DNA of 64,000 nucleotides from positions 992,001 to 1,056,000 of the forward strand of contig NZ_FLLS01000002.1 in assembly GCF_900078545.1 (NCBI RefSeq). The letters are read 5' to 3'. Source of the DNA: Olegusella massiliensis. Lineage in GTDB: Bacteria > Actinomycetota > Coriobacteriia > Coriobacteriales > Atopobiaceae. Each line of letters starts with the position of its first letter. The stretch's first letter is position 1. This document shows, piece by piece, positions 35,974 to 44,048 of this stretch. A model generated the notes under the pieces. The model did not search any database, had not been told where the DNA came from, and saw only the letters and a list, made by a program, of their open reading frames with translations. The position numbers and the translations under genes were made by a program.

Positions 35974-38763
35974 ATGCCAAACTTCTTCTCCAGTCTCCTC
36001 AGTCGCGGAGCCAATAAGCAGCTTCGCGAGCTCGAGAAAATCGCTGCACTCGTGAATGACCGCGAGTCAACATACCAAGCCATGGACGACTCTGAACTCA
36101 AGTCCCAAACAACCCTCTTTAAGGAGCGTATTGAGCAGGGCGAGAGTCTCGATGATTTGCTCCCTGATGCCTTTGCAGTTGTGCGTGAGGCGTCTAAACG
36201 TTCGATGGGCATGCGTCACTTCGATGTGCAAATCATCGGTGGCATTGCCCTGCATCGAGGCATGATTGCCGAAATGAAGACGGGTGAGGGCAAGACGCTT
36301 GTCTCTACACTGGCAGGCTACCTTAATGCGCTCTCAGGCAATGGTGTCCACATCGTTACCGTTAACGACTACCTAGCAAAGCGAGACTCCGAATGGATGG
36401 GTCGCGTGTATCGTTATCTAGGCATGAATGTGGGCTTGCTGCAAAATGGTATGTTACCCGCACTCAAGAAGCCTGCGTATAACGCTGATGTCACGTATGG
36501 TACCAACTCTGAGTTTGGCTTTGACTACCTACGTGACAATATGGTAATGCGTGCTGACCAGCGAGCCCAACGTGGTCATCATTTTGCCATTGTCGACGAG
36601 GTTGACTCCATTCTCATTGATGAGGCGCGCACGCCTCTTATTATCTCGGGCGCAGGTACCAAGTCAGCCAATACCTATAAGGATTTTGCTCGCGCTGTTC
36701 GCGGCTTGATTCGTGGTGAAGAAACACCAGCTGATCCGCTGACAGGTGAAAAACCCGAGCCTACGGGCGATTATGTCATGGATGAAGCAAAGCGCACTAT
36801 TACGGTGACCGATCGTGGCCTCAAAAAGGTTGAACGTGCGCTGGGTATTGATGATATTTATGCTGATATGTCTGGCCAGCTGGTCAATCATTTGCAGCAG
36901 GCGCTCAAGGCGCAGTATATGTTCCATCGCGATAAGGACTATGTCGTGATGGATGGTGAGGTCAAGATTGTTGACGAATTCACGGGCCGTATCATGGAAG
37001 GCCGTCGTTGGTCTGAAGGCTTGCACCAGGCAGTTGAGGCCAAGGAAGGCGTAGCTGTCCGCGAGGAAAACCAAACCATCGCAACCATTACCCTGCAGAA
37101 CTATTTCCGCCTGTACGAGAAGCTCTCGGGCATGACAGGTACAGCTGTCACAGAAGATACTGAGTTTCGAGAGATTTACAAGCTGCCCGTTCAGGCTATT
37201 CCACCCAACAAACCCGTCATCCGTAACGATCACGATGATTTGATTTATCAGACCGTTGATGCAAAGTTTGATGCGGTGGCCGATGAGGTTGAGGGGCGAC
37301 ATGCTTATGGTCAACCTTGTCTGGTGGGTACAGTTTCCATCGAGAGTTCCGAGCGTTTGTCTCGCACGTTGAGTAAGCGCGGTATTCGTCATGAGGTTCT
37401 AAACGCTAAATTCCATGAGCGCGAGGCACAGATTGTTGCCCAGGCTGGTCGCGAAGGTGCTGTCACCATTGCTACTAACATGGCAGGTCGCGGTACAGAC
37501 ATTTTGCTTGGCGGCAACTCTGAAGAGATGGCTAAGGAATCTCTGCGTGAGCAGGGTATTGATCCTGAAGAAGTGAGCGACGAGCAGCTTGCCGCGGCTA
37601 CTGCAGAAGCAAAGAAGATTTGCGAGATTGAGCGCGAACACGTACTTGCTGTAGGCGGGCTTTGTGTTATCGGTACGGAGCGTCACGAGAGTCGTCGTAT
37701 TGACAACCAGCTCCGTGGCCGTGCTGGTCGTCAGGGAGATCCCGGTGAGACACAGTTTTACCTTTCGCTTGAAGATGATCTTATGCGTCTCTTTGGTGGT
37801 AACCGCATGGATCAGATTTCTGCTTTGATGACCAAAGCGGACTTGCCTCCCAGCACACCCATTCAACACCGTATGGTATCCAAGGCGGTTGAGGGCGCCC
37901 AGCGTAAGGTTGAGGAAGTCAATTATGCGATGCGTAAAAACGTCCTTGATTATGATGACGTTATGAACAAGCAGCGCCAAGTCATCTACGAGGAGCGCAA
38001 CAAGATTTTAGATGGCAAGGACTTGGTTGCTCATGTCAATGAGGTTACTGAGAGCACCGTCAATAGGGTGGTAGCAGAGTTTTGTCCTGCTGATGCTGAG
38101 CCTGAGACCTGGGACCTTGATGGTCTGCGCTCTTGGATTGAACAATTAACAGGTCGTGAGGATACGCCGGTCACTGACGGTGAGTTTGACATTGATGAGC
38201 TTGAGGAAAAAGTGCGCGCTTTTGTGAGCGACTGCTACCAGCGCAAAGCAGATACCTTGGGAGATGAGGTGCTCCAAGCGCTCTCTATGCAAGTTATGTT
38301 GCGCGTAATTGATACTCGCTGGATGGGCTATTTGCAGGACATGGATTATCTGAGGACTGGCATTGGCCTGCGTGGTTATGGTCAGCGTGATCCTTTGGTG
38401 GAATATAAAAGCGAAGCCTACGCCGCCTTTACCGATTTGGTGAACACGATGTATGAGGACTTCCTTCGTACTATCCTGCGCCTACAGATTCGCTTGGCTC
38501 CCACCCAACCCGCCGTACAGCCTGCAGCCGAAGAACCTGAGACCTTGCGTGGAGCACACTTCTCTGGTCCTTCTGAGGTAGATGGAGACAATGGCAGCCC
38601 AACAATGCACCGTGCTCGTCACTCTTCGGAAAATCCGCATGCAGATGCAAAGCCTGCTACCTATCGTAAAAGCGATGATCCCTATGCAGGTGTTGGTCGC
38701 AATGAGCCCTGTCCCTGCGGCTCTGGTAAAAAATTCAAGAATTGCCACGGCAAGAACCGCTGA
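35974..38763 (+). CDS. secA: preprotein translocase ATPase
   Basis: SecA drives preproteins through SecYEG. The 929-residue protein has Walker A MKTGEGKT at 101-108, the DEAD-like IVDEVDSILIDEARTPLI block, the second NBD motif ATNMAGRGTDI, and a C-terminal SEC-C zinc motif CPCGSGKKFKNCH just before the stop. The frame is open to 35935, but ATG 35974 has GAAAGG upstream and matches family N-termini. A long inverted repeat follows the gene. One secA is visible here; whether a second exists cannot be judged from this window. Confidence 0.98.
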   Translation: MPNFFSSLLSRGANKQLRELEKIAALVNDRESTYQAMDDSELKSQTTLFKERIEQGESLDDLLPDAFAVVREASKRSMGMRHFDVQIIGGIALHRGMIAEMKTGEGKTLVSTLAGYLNALSGNGVHIVTVNDYLAKRDSEWMGRVYRYLGMNVGLLQNGMLPALKKPAYNADVTYGTNSEFGFDYLRDNMVMRADQRAQRGHHFAIVDEVDSILIDEARTPLIISGAGTKSANTYKDFARAVRGLIRGEETPADPLTGEKPEPTGDYVMDEAKRTITVTDRGLKKVERALGIDDIYADMSGQLVNHLQQALKAQYMFHRDKDYVVMDGEVKIVDEFTGRIMEGRRWSEGLHQAVEAKEGVAVREENQTIATITLQNYFRLYEKLSGMTGTAVTEDTEFREIYKLPVQAIPPNKPVIRNDHDDLIYQTVDAKFDAVADEVEGRHAYGQPCLVGTVSIESSERLSRTLSKRGIRHEVLNAKFHEREAQIVAQAGREGAVTIATNMAGRGTDILLGGNSEEMAKESLREQGIDPEEVSDEQLAAATAEAKKICEIEREHVLAVGGLCVIGTERHESRRIDNQLRGRAGRQGDPGETQFYLSLEDDLMRLFGGNRMDQISALMTKADLPPSTPIQHRMVSKAVEGAQRKVEEVNYAMRKNVLDYDDVMNKQRQVIYEERNKILDGKDLVAHVNEVTESTVNRVVAEFCPADAEPETWDLDGLRSWIEQLTGREDTPVTDGEFDIDELEEKVRAFVSDCYQRKADTLGDEVLQALSMQVMLRVIDTRWMGYLQDMDYLRTGIGLRGYGQRDPLVEYKSEAYAAFTDLVNTMYEDFLRTILRLQIRLAPTQPAVQPAAEEPETLRGAHFSGPSEVDGDNGSPTMHRARHSSENPHADAKPATYRKSDDPYAGVGRNEPCPCGSGKKFKNCHGKNR

Positions 38764-38784
38764 CACAGATTGTTGACTTTGTTG

Positions 38785-38826
38785 CAAGCCGGGCGTGGCG
38801 TTAACTCTGACGTCAAGCTCGGCTTG
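38785..38826 (+). terminator. inverted repeat after secA, possible terminator
   Basis: CAAGCCG and CGGCTTG enclose a 28-base loop which can itself fold; only TTT follows. It may reduce but probably not abolish read-through into prfB. Confidence 0.35.
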
Positions 38827-38858
38827 TTTGTCGCTGCAGATGTTGGGGGAGGGGCAAA

Positions 38859-39968
38859 ATGATAGATGCAGGCATGCTAAAAGAACTCAAAAAGCGTCTG
38901 GATGATATTGAGGGCTATCTGCATATAGATGAAAGACGTAAGCTCATTGCCAAGCTTGAAGAGCAGAGCGCAGTTCCTGGTTTTTGGGATGATGCAGACG
39001 CTGCTCGTCAGATTATGGAGCGTCTAACGCAGGCCAAGTCAGATGTTTCTGCTTTGCAAGAGGCCCGAAGCCAATTTGATGATGCTGAAGCAGCGCTTGA
39101 ATTGGGTAGCGAGTTGGAGGATGAAGAGACTCTTGCCGAAGCCGAACAACTTGCAGTCGACCTAGCTCATCAACTCGATGAGCTAGAGCTTGCTAGTTGG
39201 TTTAATGATGAGAGAGATCATGGTGACGCTATCGTCTCTATTACCCCTGGTCAAGGCGGCCTTGAGGCGCAAGACTGGTGTCAGATGCTGTTGCATATGT
39301 ACCTACGCTACGGTGAACGCAGAGGTTGGAAAATTACGGTCAACGATGCCCCTTCTGCCGACGTGATAGGTATCGATCATGCGACTTTTACCGTAAGCGG
39401 ACACAATGCGTACGGGATGCTACGTGCAGAGCATGGGGTACACCGTTTGGTGCGCATCTCACCAACTGATGCAAAGAAGCGTCGTCAGACCACCTTTGCA
39501 GGTGTTGAGGTACTGCCTGTTTTGCCTGAGGATATTGAGTTTGAAATTGATCCCAATGATCTTCGCATTGATGTGTATCATTCTTCAGGTCCTGGTGGTC
39601 AGGGAGTCAATACGACCGACTCGGCTGTACGTATTACTCACCTTCCTACAGGAACAGTAGTTACCTGCCAAAACGAACGTAGTCAGATTCAAAATAAGGC
39701 AACTGCGATGGGCATTCTTCGCAGCCGTCTCTATGAGCTTGAACAAGCTAAGCGTGCAGCCGAACTTGATGAGTTACGTGGTCCCAAACGTGACATTTCT
39801 TTTGGAAATCAGATTCGCAATTATGTCTTATATCCCTTCCAGTTGGTAAAAGACCCACGCACAGGAGTAGAGACAGGCAACGTCGATGCAGTATTGGAAG
39901 ATGGTGATTTGGATCGCTTTGTTGTGGGCTACCACAGATGGGCGGTTGGGGGAGGCGAAACCTCATGA
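38859..39968 (+). CDS. prfB: peptide chain release factor 2, no programmed frameshift, SPT instead of SPF
   Basis: RF2 reads UGA and UAA. The 369-residue protein has the catalytic GGQ at 246-248 ([10 protein letters not shown]) and the overall RF2 sequence (GVHRLVRISP..., RRQTTF). Two points stand out: the gene is a single uninterrupted frame, without the in-frame UGA and +1 shift that autoregulates RF2 in most bacteria; and the stop-recognition tripeptide, normally SPF, is SPT at 201-203. UGA is used as a stop by several genes here (secA, prfB itself, rnr), so function must be retained. A strong GGGAGGGG precedes the ATG. Its stop overlaps the next start. Confidence 0.95.
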   Translation: MIDAGMLKELKKRLDDIEGYLHIDERRKLIAKLEEQSAVPGFWDDADAARQIMERLTQAKSDVSALQEARSQFDDAEAALELGSELEDEETLAEAEQLAVDLAHQLDELELASWFNDERDHGDAIVSITPGQGGLEAQDWCQMLLHMYLRYGERRGWKITVNDAPSADVIGIDHATFTVSGHNAYGMLRAEHGVHRLVRISPTDAKKRRQTTFAGVEVLPVLPEDIEFEIDPNDLRIDVYHSSGPGGQGVNTTDSAVRITHLPTGTVVTCQNERSQIQNKATAMGILRSRLYELEQAKRAAELDELRGPKRDISFGNQIRNYVLYPFQLVKDPRTGVETGNVDAVLEDGDLDRFVVGYHRWAVGGGETS

Positions 39969-40858
39969 GCAGAGTAATAACACGGACTCCTGTGCCTATA
40001 GCAAAACTGCTAAAGGATGCAGCTTATATCTTTGTGGGATCGCTGATATATGCCATTGGCGTTGACTGTTTTGAAGTACCTAATGGTCTTGCTGCGGGCG
40101 GTCTTACAGGTTTGGCCACAATTTTTTATGCGATTGCCAAGGATTATGGCATTCACTTTCCCGTTGGTATTCAAACCATTGCAATGAATGTGTTACTTCT
40201 TACCTATGTGGAACTTCGCACGCATGACCGTAGCTATGTAGCTCGCTCGATTGCAGGTATTTTAATCTCAGGCATTCTTACGGACGCACTAGCGCCCATT
40301 TTACCCAACCTTGCGGCAGATGATTTGCTGCTTGCTTCACTTTGGGGCGGCGTGCTTGTAGGTGCCGGTATTGGCATTGTTTTTCTTTCGGGAGGAAATA
40401 CCGGAGGCACAGATATTATTGTGCAGATGATTGCCAAACGTACCGGTTCGCCAATTGGCACGGTTGCCATTGTGGTTGATGGTGCCATTATTTTGGCATC
40501 AATCCCCGTTTTTTCGCTCAGTAATGCATTGTATGCAACGATTGCGTTGTATATTTCTGGTCAGCTGATGGACATGGTGGTCGATGGCCCACGTACTGAG
40601 CGGGCAGCTTATGTTATCTCTGAATACCACGATCGTATTGCCAATGAAATTATGTACAATCTTGGTCGTGGTTGCACTGAGTTGCAAGCGCGTGGTGTAT
40701 GGAGTGGTGCGAGTCGCCCGGTACTTTTGTGTGTTCTTGGTCGAAGTGAGACCATGCGTCTTAAAGATATTGTGGCGCGCATTGATCCAGATGCGATTAT
40801 TATCATCTCCGAAGTGCATGAAGCATTTGGGCAGGGATTTGGCCGCATAGGGAATTAA
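39965..40858 (+). CDS. YitT family membrane protein (DUF161/DUF2179)
   Basis: A 297-residue protein with five or six hydrophobic segments in the first ~200 residues (GLAAGGLTGLATIFYA, LLLASLWGGVLVGAGIGIVFLSGGNTGGTDI) and a soluble C-terminal DUF2179-type domain (about 210-290: AYVISEYHDRIANEIMYNL ... IDPDAIIIISEVHEAFGQGF). The repeated Gly-Gly-Thr-Gly/Asp patterns are typical of the YitT/YpjC group, whose transport role is unproven. ATG 39965 overlaps the prfB stop (ATGA) and has GGAGGCG upstream, so the two are coupled. Confidence 0.9.
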   Translation: MSRVITRTPVPIAKLLKDAAYIFVGSLIYAIGVDCFEVPNGLAAGGLTGLATIFYAIAKDYGIHFPVGIQTIAMNVLLLTYVELRTHDRSYVARSIAGILISGILTDALAPILPNLAADDLLLASLWGGVLVGAGIGIVFLSGGNTGGTDIIVQMIAKRTGSPIGTVAIVVDGAIILASIPVFSLSNALYATIALYISGQLMDMVVDGPRTERAAYVISEYHDRIANEIMYNLGRGCTELQARGVWSGASRPVLLCVLGRSETMRLKDIVARIDPDAIIIISEVHEAFGQGFGRIGN

Positions 40859-41004
40859 GCCTTTCCCTTGCAGAAGCTGCGGGCCAAGGTGCCTTCGTTG
40901 AAGATACTATTGTGGTGCTTTGTATTCATCGTCAGAAACACAGGCGATGGTAGTACATTTTGTTTAGCTTTGTTTATGCAAGATTCCTGTGAAAGGGGAC
41001 CGCA

Positions 41005-41688
41005 ATGAAGTTTTTCATCGATACCGCTGACCTAGACGAGATTCGCGAGGCAGAAAGCTGGGGCGTCCTGTCTGGTGTTACCACCAACCCGAGTCTGTAT
41101 GCAAAGACCGGTGGCAAGCTTGCTGATTTTAATGATCACATGGTCAAAATTTGCGAGATTTGCAAGGGCCTGCCTGTTTCGGCCGAGTCTCAGGCAAAGA
41201 CTACAGAAGACATGATCCGCGAGGGTCGCGAGCTTTCTGCGTTGGCTCCCAACATTGTAGTTAAGCTCCCCATCTGTGAGGAGTCTCTTCCTGCAACTCA
41301 CGTGCTCGCCGCTGAAGGCGTTCGCATCAACATGACATTGGTGTTCTCACCCACACAGGCTCTGCTTGCTGCTGCTGCTGGTGCTCGCTACATTTCGCCT
41401 TTTGTTGGCCGTTTTGATGATATTGCTGAGGATGGCATCGAGCAGTTGGCCAACGTGGTACAGGTGCTCAACAACTACGATTGGTCTGGCAAAAACGTCG
41501 ACAATCAAGTTGAGATCATCACTGCTTCTGTTCGTACCCCCAACCACATTACCCAGGCAGCTCTTCTTGGTGCCGACATCGCTACAGTGCCCTTTGGTGC
41601 CTTGAAGAAGGCCATCAAGCATCCTTTGACCGATCAGGGTCGCGCTAGCTTTGACAAGGATTGGCAGAAGGTTCTGGATGCCCAGTAG
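41005..41688 (+). CDS. transaldolase-like / fructose-6-phosphate aldolase (TalC/MipB family)
   Basis: A 227-residue class I aldolase barrel: MKFFIDTADLDEIREA is the family start, VTTNPSL the substrate loop and Lys87 in IVVKLP the Schiff-base lysine. Proteins of this size are either small transaldolases or fructose-6-phosphate aldolases; directly upstream of the two transketolase subunit genes, transaldolase activity in the non-oxidative pentose phosphate pathway is more likely. GAAAGGGGACC precedes the ATG. Confidence 0.92.
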   Translation: MKFFIDTADLDEIREAESWGVLSGVTTNPSLYAKTGGKLADFNDHMVKICEICKGLPVSAESQAKTTEDMIREGRELSALAPNIVVKLPICEESLPATHVLAAEGVRINMTLVFSPTQALLAAAAGARYISPFVGRFDDIAEDGIEQLANVVQVLNNYDWSGKNVDNQVEIITASVRTPNHITQAALLGADIATVPFGALKKAIKHPLTDQGRASFDKDWQKVLDAQ

Positions 41689-41728
41689 AATTTGTACGCG
41701 CTTCTCTTACGAAGGGATGTGTCCTGAC

Positions 41729-42559
41729 ATGGGCAATATCGAACTCAAGAGACGTGCAAACGAGATTCGAAAAGGTATCCTGACAAGTGTTCATGCCGCA
41801 AAGTCAGGTCATCCCGGCGGATCTTTGTCTGCGACCGAGATTTTCACGTACCTCTACTTTGAAGAAATGCATGTTGACCCTGCAAATCCTGCAGATCCAA
41901 CGCGTGATCGTTTGGTGCTGTCCAAAGGACACTGTGCACCAGGCCTCTATGCCACGTTGGCAGAGAAGGGCTTTTTCCCCAAGGAGTGGCTGTTGACGCT
42001 GCGTCATGTTGACTCTCGCCTACAAGGCCATCCCAATATGAATGACACGCCAGGCGTTGATATGTCAACAGGTTCGCTGGGGCAAGGCATCTCTGCTGCT
42101 GTAGGTATGGCTCTGTCCGCTCAAATGTTTGGCGATACCAATCGCGTGTATGCGCTGTTGGGTGACGGCGAAATTGAGGAAGGTCAGGTGTGGGAGGCTG
42201 CAATGCTTGCAGGCAACCACAAGCTTGATAACCTCTGCGTTATTGTTGATAACAACAATTTGCAGATAGACGGGCCTATCACTGAGGTCAACCCAGCTTA
42301 TCCTATTGATGAGAAGTTCCGTGCATTCAACTTCCATGTAATTAATGTCGCTGATGGCAGTGACTTTGATCAGCTACGAGCTGCCTTCACCGAGGCTCGT
42401 GAGACTCAGGGTATGCCTACCGCAATTATTTGCAAGACTGTCAAAGGCAAAGGCGTCTCCTTTATGGAAGACCAAGTGGGCTGGCATGGCAAGGCTCCCA
42501 ATGATGAGCAGTACGCCGAGGCTATGGCTGAGCTAACGAAGGTAGGTGAGGAACTGTGA
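41729..42559 (+). CDS. transketolase N-terminal subunit
   Basis: The split transketolase carries its thiamine-diphosphate-binding half as a separate 276-residue protein: HPGGSLSATEI, the GHCAPGLYA block, and the TPP motif GDGEIEEGQVWEAAM ending in NN. ATG 41729 is chosen because it matches family N-termini; GAAGGG is 12 bases upstream. ATG 41717 touches the GAAGGG and is less likely. The gene starts 40 bp after the aldolase stop and its stop overlaps the C-terminal subunit's GTG start. Confidence 0.94.
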   Translation: MGNIELKRRANEIRKGILTSVHAAKSGHPGGSLSATEIFTYLYFEEMHVDPANPADPTRDRLVLSKGHCAPGLYATLAEKGFFPKEWLLTLRHVDSRLQGHPNMNDTPGVDMSTGSLGQGISAAVGMALSAQMFGDTNRVYALLGDGEIEEGQVWEAAMLAGNHKLDNLCVIVDNNNLQIDGPITEVNPAYPIDEKFRAFNFHVINVADGSDFDQLRAAFTEARETQGMPTAIICKTVKGKGVSFMEDQVGWHGKAPNDEQYAEAMAELTKVGEEL

Positions 42560-43497
42560 GCGATGTACAAAAAATTGCCACCCGCGCAAGTTATGGCGCA
42601 GCTCTCGTAGAGCTTGGCAACGAACATGACGACCTTGTAGTTCTTGATGCTGACCTCGCGGCGGCCACTCAGACGGGGAAGTTCAAGGCAGCGCATCCCG
42701 AACGTTTTATAGATGTAGGTATCGCTGAGGCCAACCTCATTGGTGTTGCTGCAGGCATCGCGACAACGGGACGCGTGCCTTTTGCAAGCACCTTTGCAAT
42801 GTTTGCAGCTGGTCGTGCTTTTGAACAGATTCGTAACTCTGTGGGATACCCTCATCTCAATGTAAAAATTGGTGCTACACATGCAGGTATTTCTGTTGGT
42901 GAAGACGGTGCCTCCCATCAATGTAATGAGGATATTGCCCTCATGCGTACCATTCCTGGGATGACAGTTGTATGCCCCGCCGATGATGTTGAGGCTCGTG
43001 CCTTGGTTAAGGCCGCCTATGAGTTTGTGGGTCCCATGTATATGCGCTTCGGGCGTCTCGCGGCTCCTGTGATTCACGATGAGGCGACGTATAAGTTTGA
43101 ATTGGGCCGCGGAATTGTTGAGCGCAAAGGTGCAGATGTTACCATTGTGGCTACGGGATTGATGGTAGGCGAAGCTTTACAGGCGGCAGAGGAACTTGCC
43201 AAAGCAGGTATTGATGCTGAGGTTATTAACATTCACACTATCAAGCCGCTTGATGAGGAGCTCATCGTTTCGTCTGCAAACAAAACACGCAAGGTTGTTA
43301 CGGTAGAAGAGCATTCAATTATTGGCGGTTTGGGCAGTGCGGTATGCGATGCTTTAGCAGAGAAGTACCCTGTGCCTGTCCGTAAAATTGGCATGAACGA
43401 CACCTTTGGTGAGTCTGGTCCTGCTGTGGAACTGCTTGTCAAATATGGTCTGAGTGCTCAGAATATCGTTTCCCAAGTTACTGATTTTCTGAAATAG
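42556..43497 (+). CDS. transketolase C-terminal subunit
   Basis: The 313-residue partner holds the pyrimidine-binding and C-terminal domains: RFIDVGIAEANLIGVAAGIA contains the activating glutamate, TFAMFAAGRAFEQIRNSV follows, and the tail DTFGESGPAVELLVKYGLS is typical of the family. It starts at GTG 42556 in a GTGA overlap with the N-terminal subunit, so the two are made in equal amounts. With the aldolase and rpiB it supplies pentose phosphates without an oxidative branch being visible here. A strong terminator follows. Confidence 0.95.
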   Translation: MSDVQKIATRASYGAALVELGNEHDDLVVLDADLAAATQTGKFKAAHPERFIDVGIAEANLIGVAAGIATTGRVPFASTFAMFAAGRAFEQIRNSVGYPHLNVKIGATHAGISVGEDGASHQCNEDIALMRTIPGMTVVCPADDVEARALVKAAYEFVGPMYMRFGRLAAPVIHDEATYKFELGRGIVERKGADVTIVATGLMVGEALQAAEELAKAGIDAEVINIHTIKPLDEELIVSSANKTRKVVTVEEHSIIGGLGSAVCDALAEKYPVPVRKIGMNDTFGESGPAVELLVKYGLSAQNIVSQVTDFLK

Positions 43498-43521
43498 CTT
43501 TGTATCAAAGGTGATACAACA

Positions 43522-43558
43522 ATCTCCTTCGCATATAACGTGCGGAGGAGATTTTTTG
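43522..43558 (+). terminator. rho-independent terminator of the transketolase operon
   Basis: 12-bp stem ATCTCCTTCGCA/TGCGGAGGAGAT with one G-U pair, 7-base loop and a T6 tract. Confidence 0.9.
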
Positions 43559-43625
43559 TTGCGCTATGTCTGGGTATCCTGCAAGGCATTTTTTGCAAAG
43601 CATTGCTTATAAACAAGCCAATCGC

Positions 43626-43694
43626 TAAGGGCTGGCGCTGCAAAACAAGATATCGTTCCACAAAACATAAGGGCTGGCATCACAAAACAAGATA
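43626..43694 (+). repeat. 27-bp direct repeat pair
   Basis: TAAGGGCTGGC...CAAAACAAGATA occurs at 43626-43652 and 43668-43694, differing in four central bases; a third CAAAACA lies between them. Confidence 0.7.
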
Positions 43695-43725
43695 GATGCT
43701 TCAAGCCTCGATGGCGTATTTCTTA

Positions 43726-43800
43726 GATGGTTCATTCTTCGCAGTCAGATGCCGTAAAAGAGCAGGTCATTTTTTCCTTGAGTTCGAAGGATGAACCATC
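43726..43800 (-). repeat. 75-bp intergenic element, copy A
   Basis: Ends GATGGTTC / GAACCATC; the outer 16 bases of each side are inverted repeats with one mismatch. Its reverse complement aligns without gaps to 62821-62895 at about 48 of 75 positions (hand count), best over the ends and a central TGACCTGC..TTTTA.G block. Confidence 0.65.
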
Positions 43801-43976
43801 TGAAGAAAAGAGGCCGAAACATGAACCATCGAGGGAAGAGCTGTGTCCATGAAGCAGCGTGGGAAACTTTCTTGAAAATAAAGGAGGGTAAAGGCGCGTA
43901 AAGCGGACCATTGCGATGGTATAAAAAGCAAAACTACCAAAAAGCTATGTCGCATCCATATGGACAGATTACTGCT

Positions 43977-43993
43977 TGCATGAATTACATGCA
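43977..43993. promoter_or_regulatory. palindromic site upstream of ftsE
   Basis: Perfect TGCATG-AATTA-CATGCA, 56 bases before the ftsE start, beside TACTATATAT, which could hold a -10 box. It is a candidate operator. Confidence 0.4.
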
Positions 43994-44048
43994 TTTTTGG
44001 TACTATATATCAGTCTATCCATGTCGCGAACAAAACAAAGGAGATCTC

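Larger units (their letters stand above)
43559..44048. other. 490-bp non-coding stretch with repeats before ftsE
   Basis: No plausible gene is present. From left to right it contains a 27-bp direct repeat (43626-43652 and 43668-43694), a 75-bp element with terminal inverted repeats that has a relative at 62821-62895, a further GAACCATC at 43823, and the inverted repeat TGCATG-N5-CATGCA at 43977-43993 close to where the ftsE promoter should be. Confidence 0.7.

Noticed and set aside
43911-44048. Upstream extension of the ftsE frame starting at ATG 43911
   Set aside because: It reads through the palindrome and promoter region without a ribosome binding site; GTG 44049 has a strong one.
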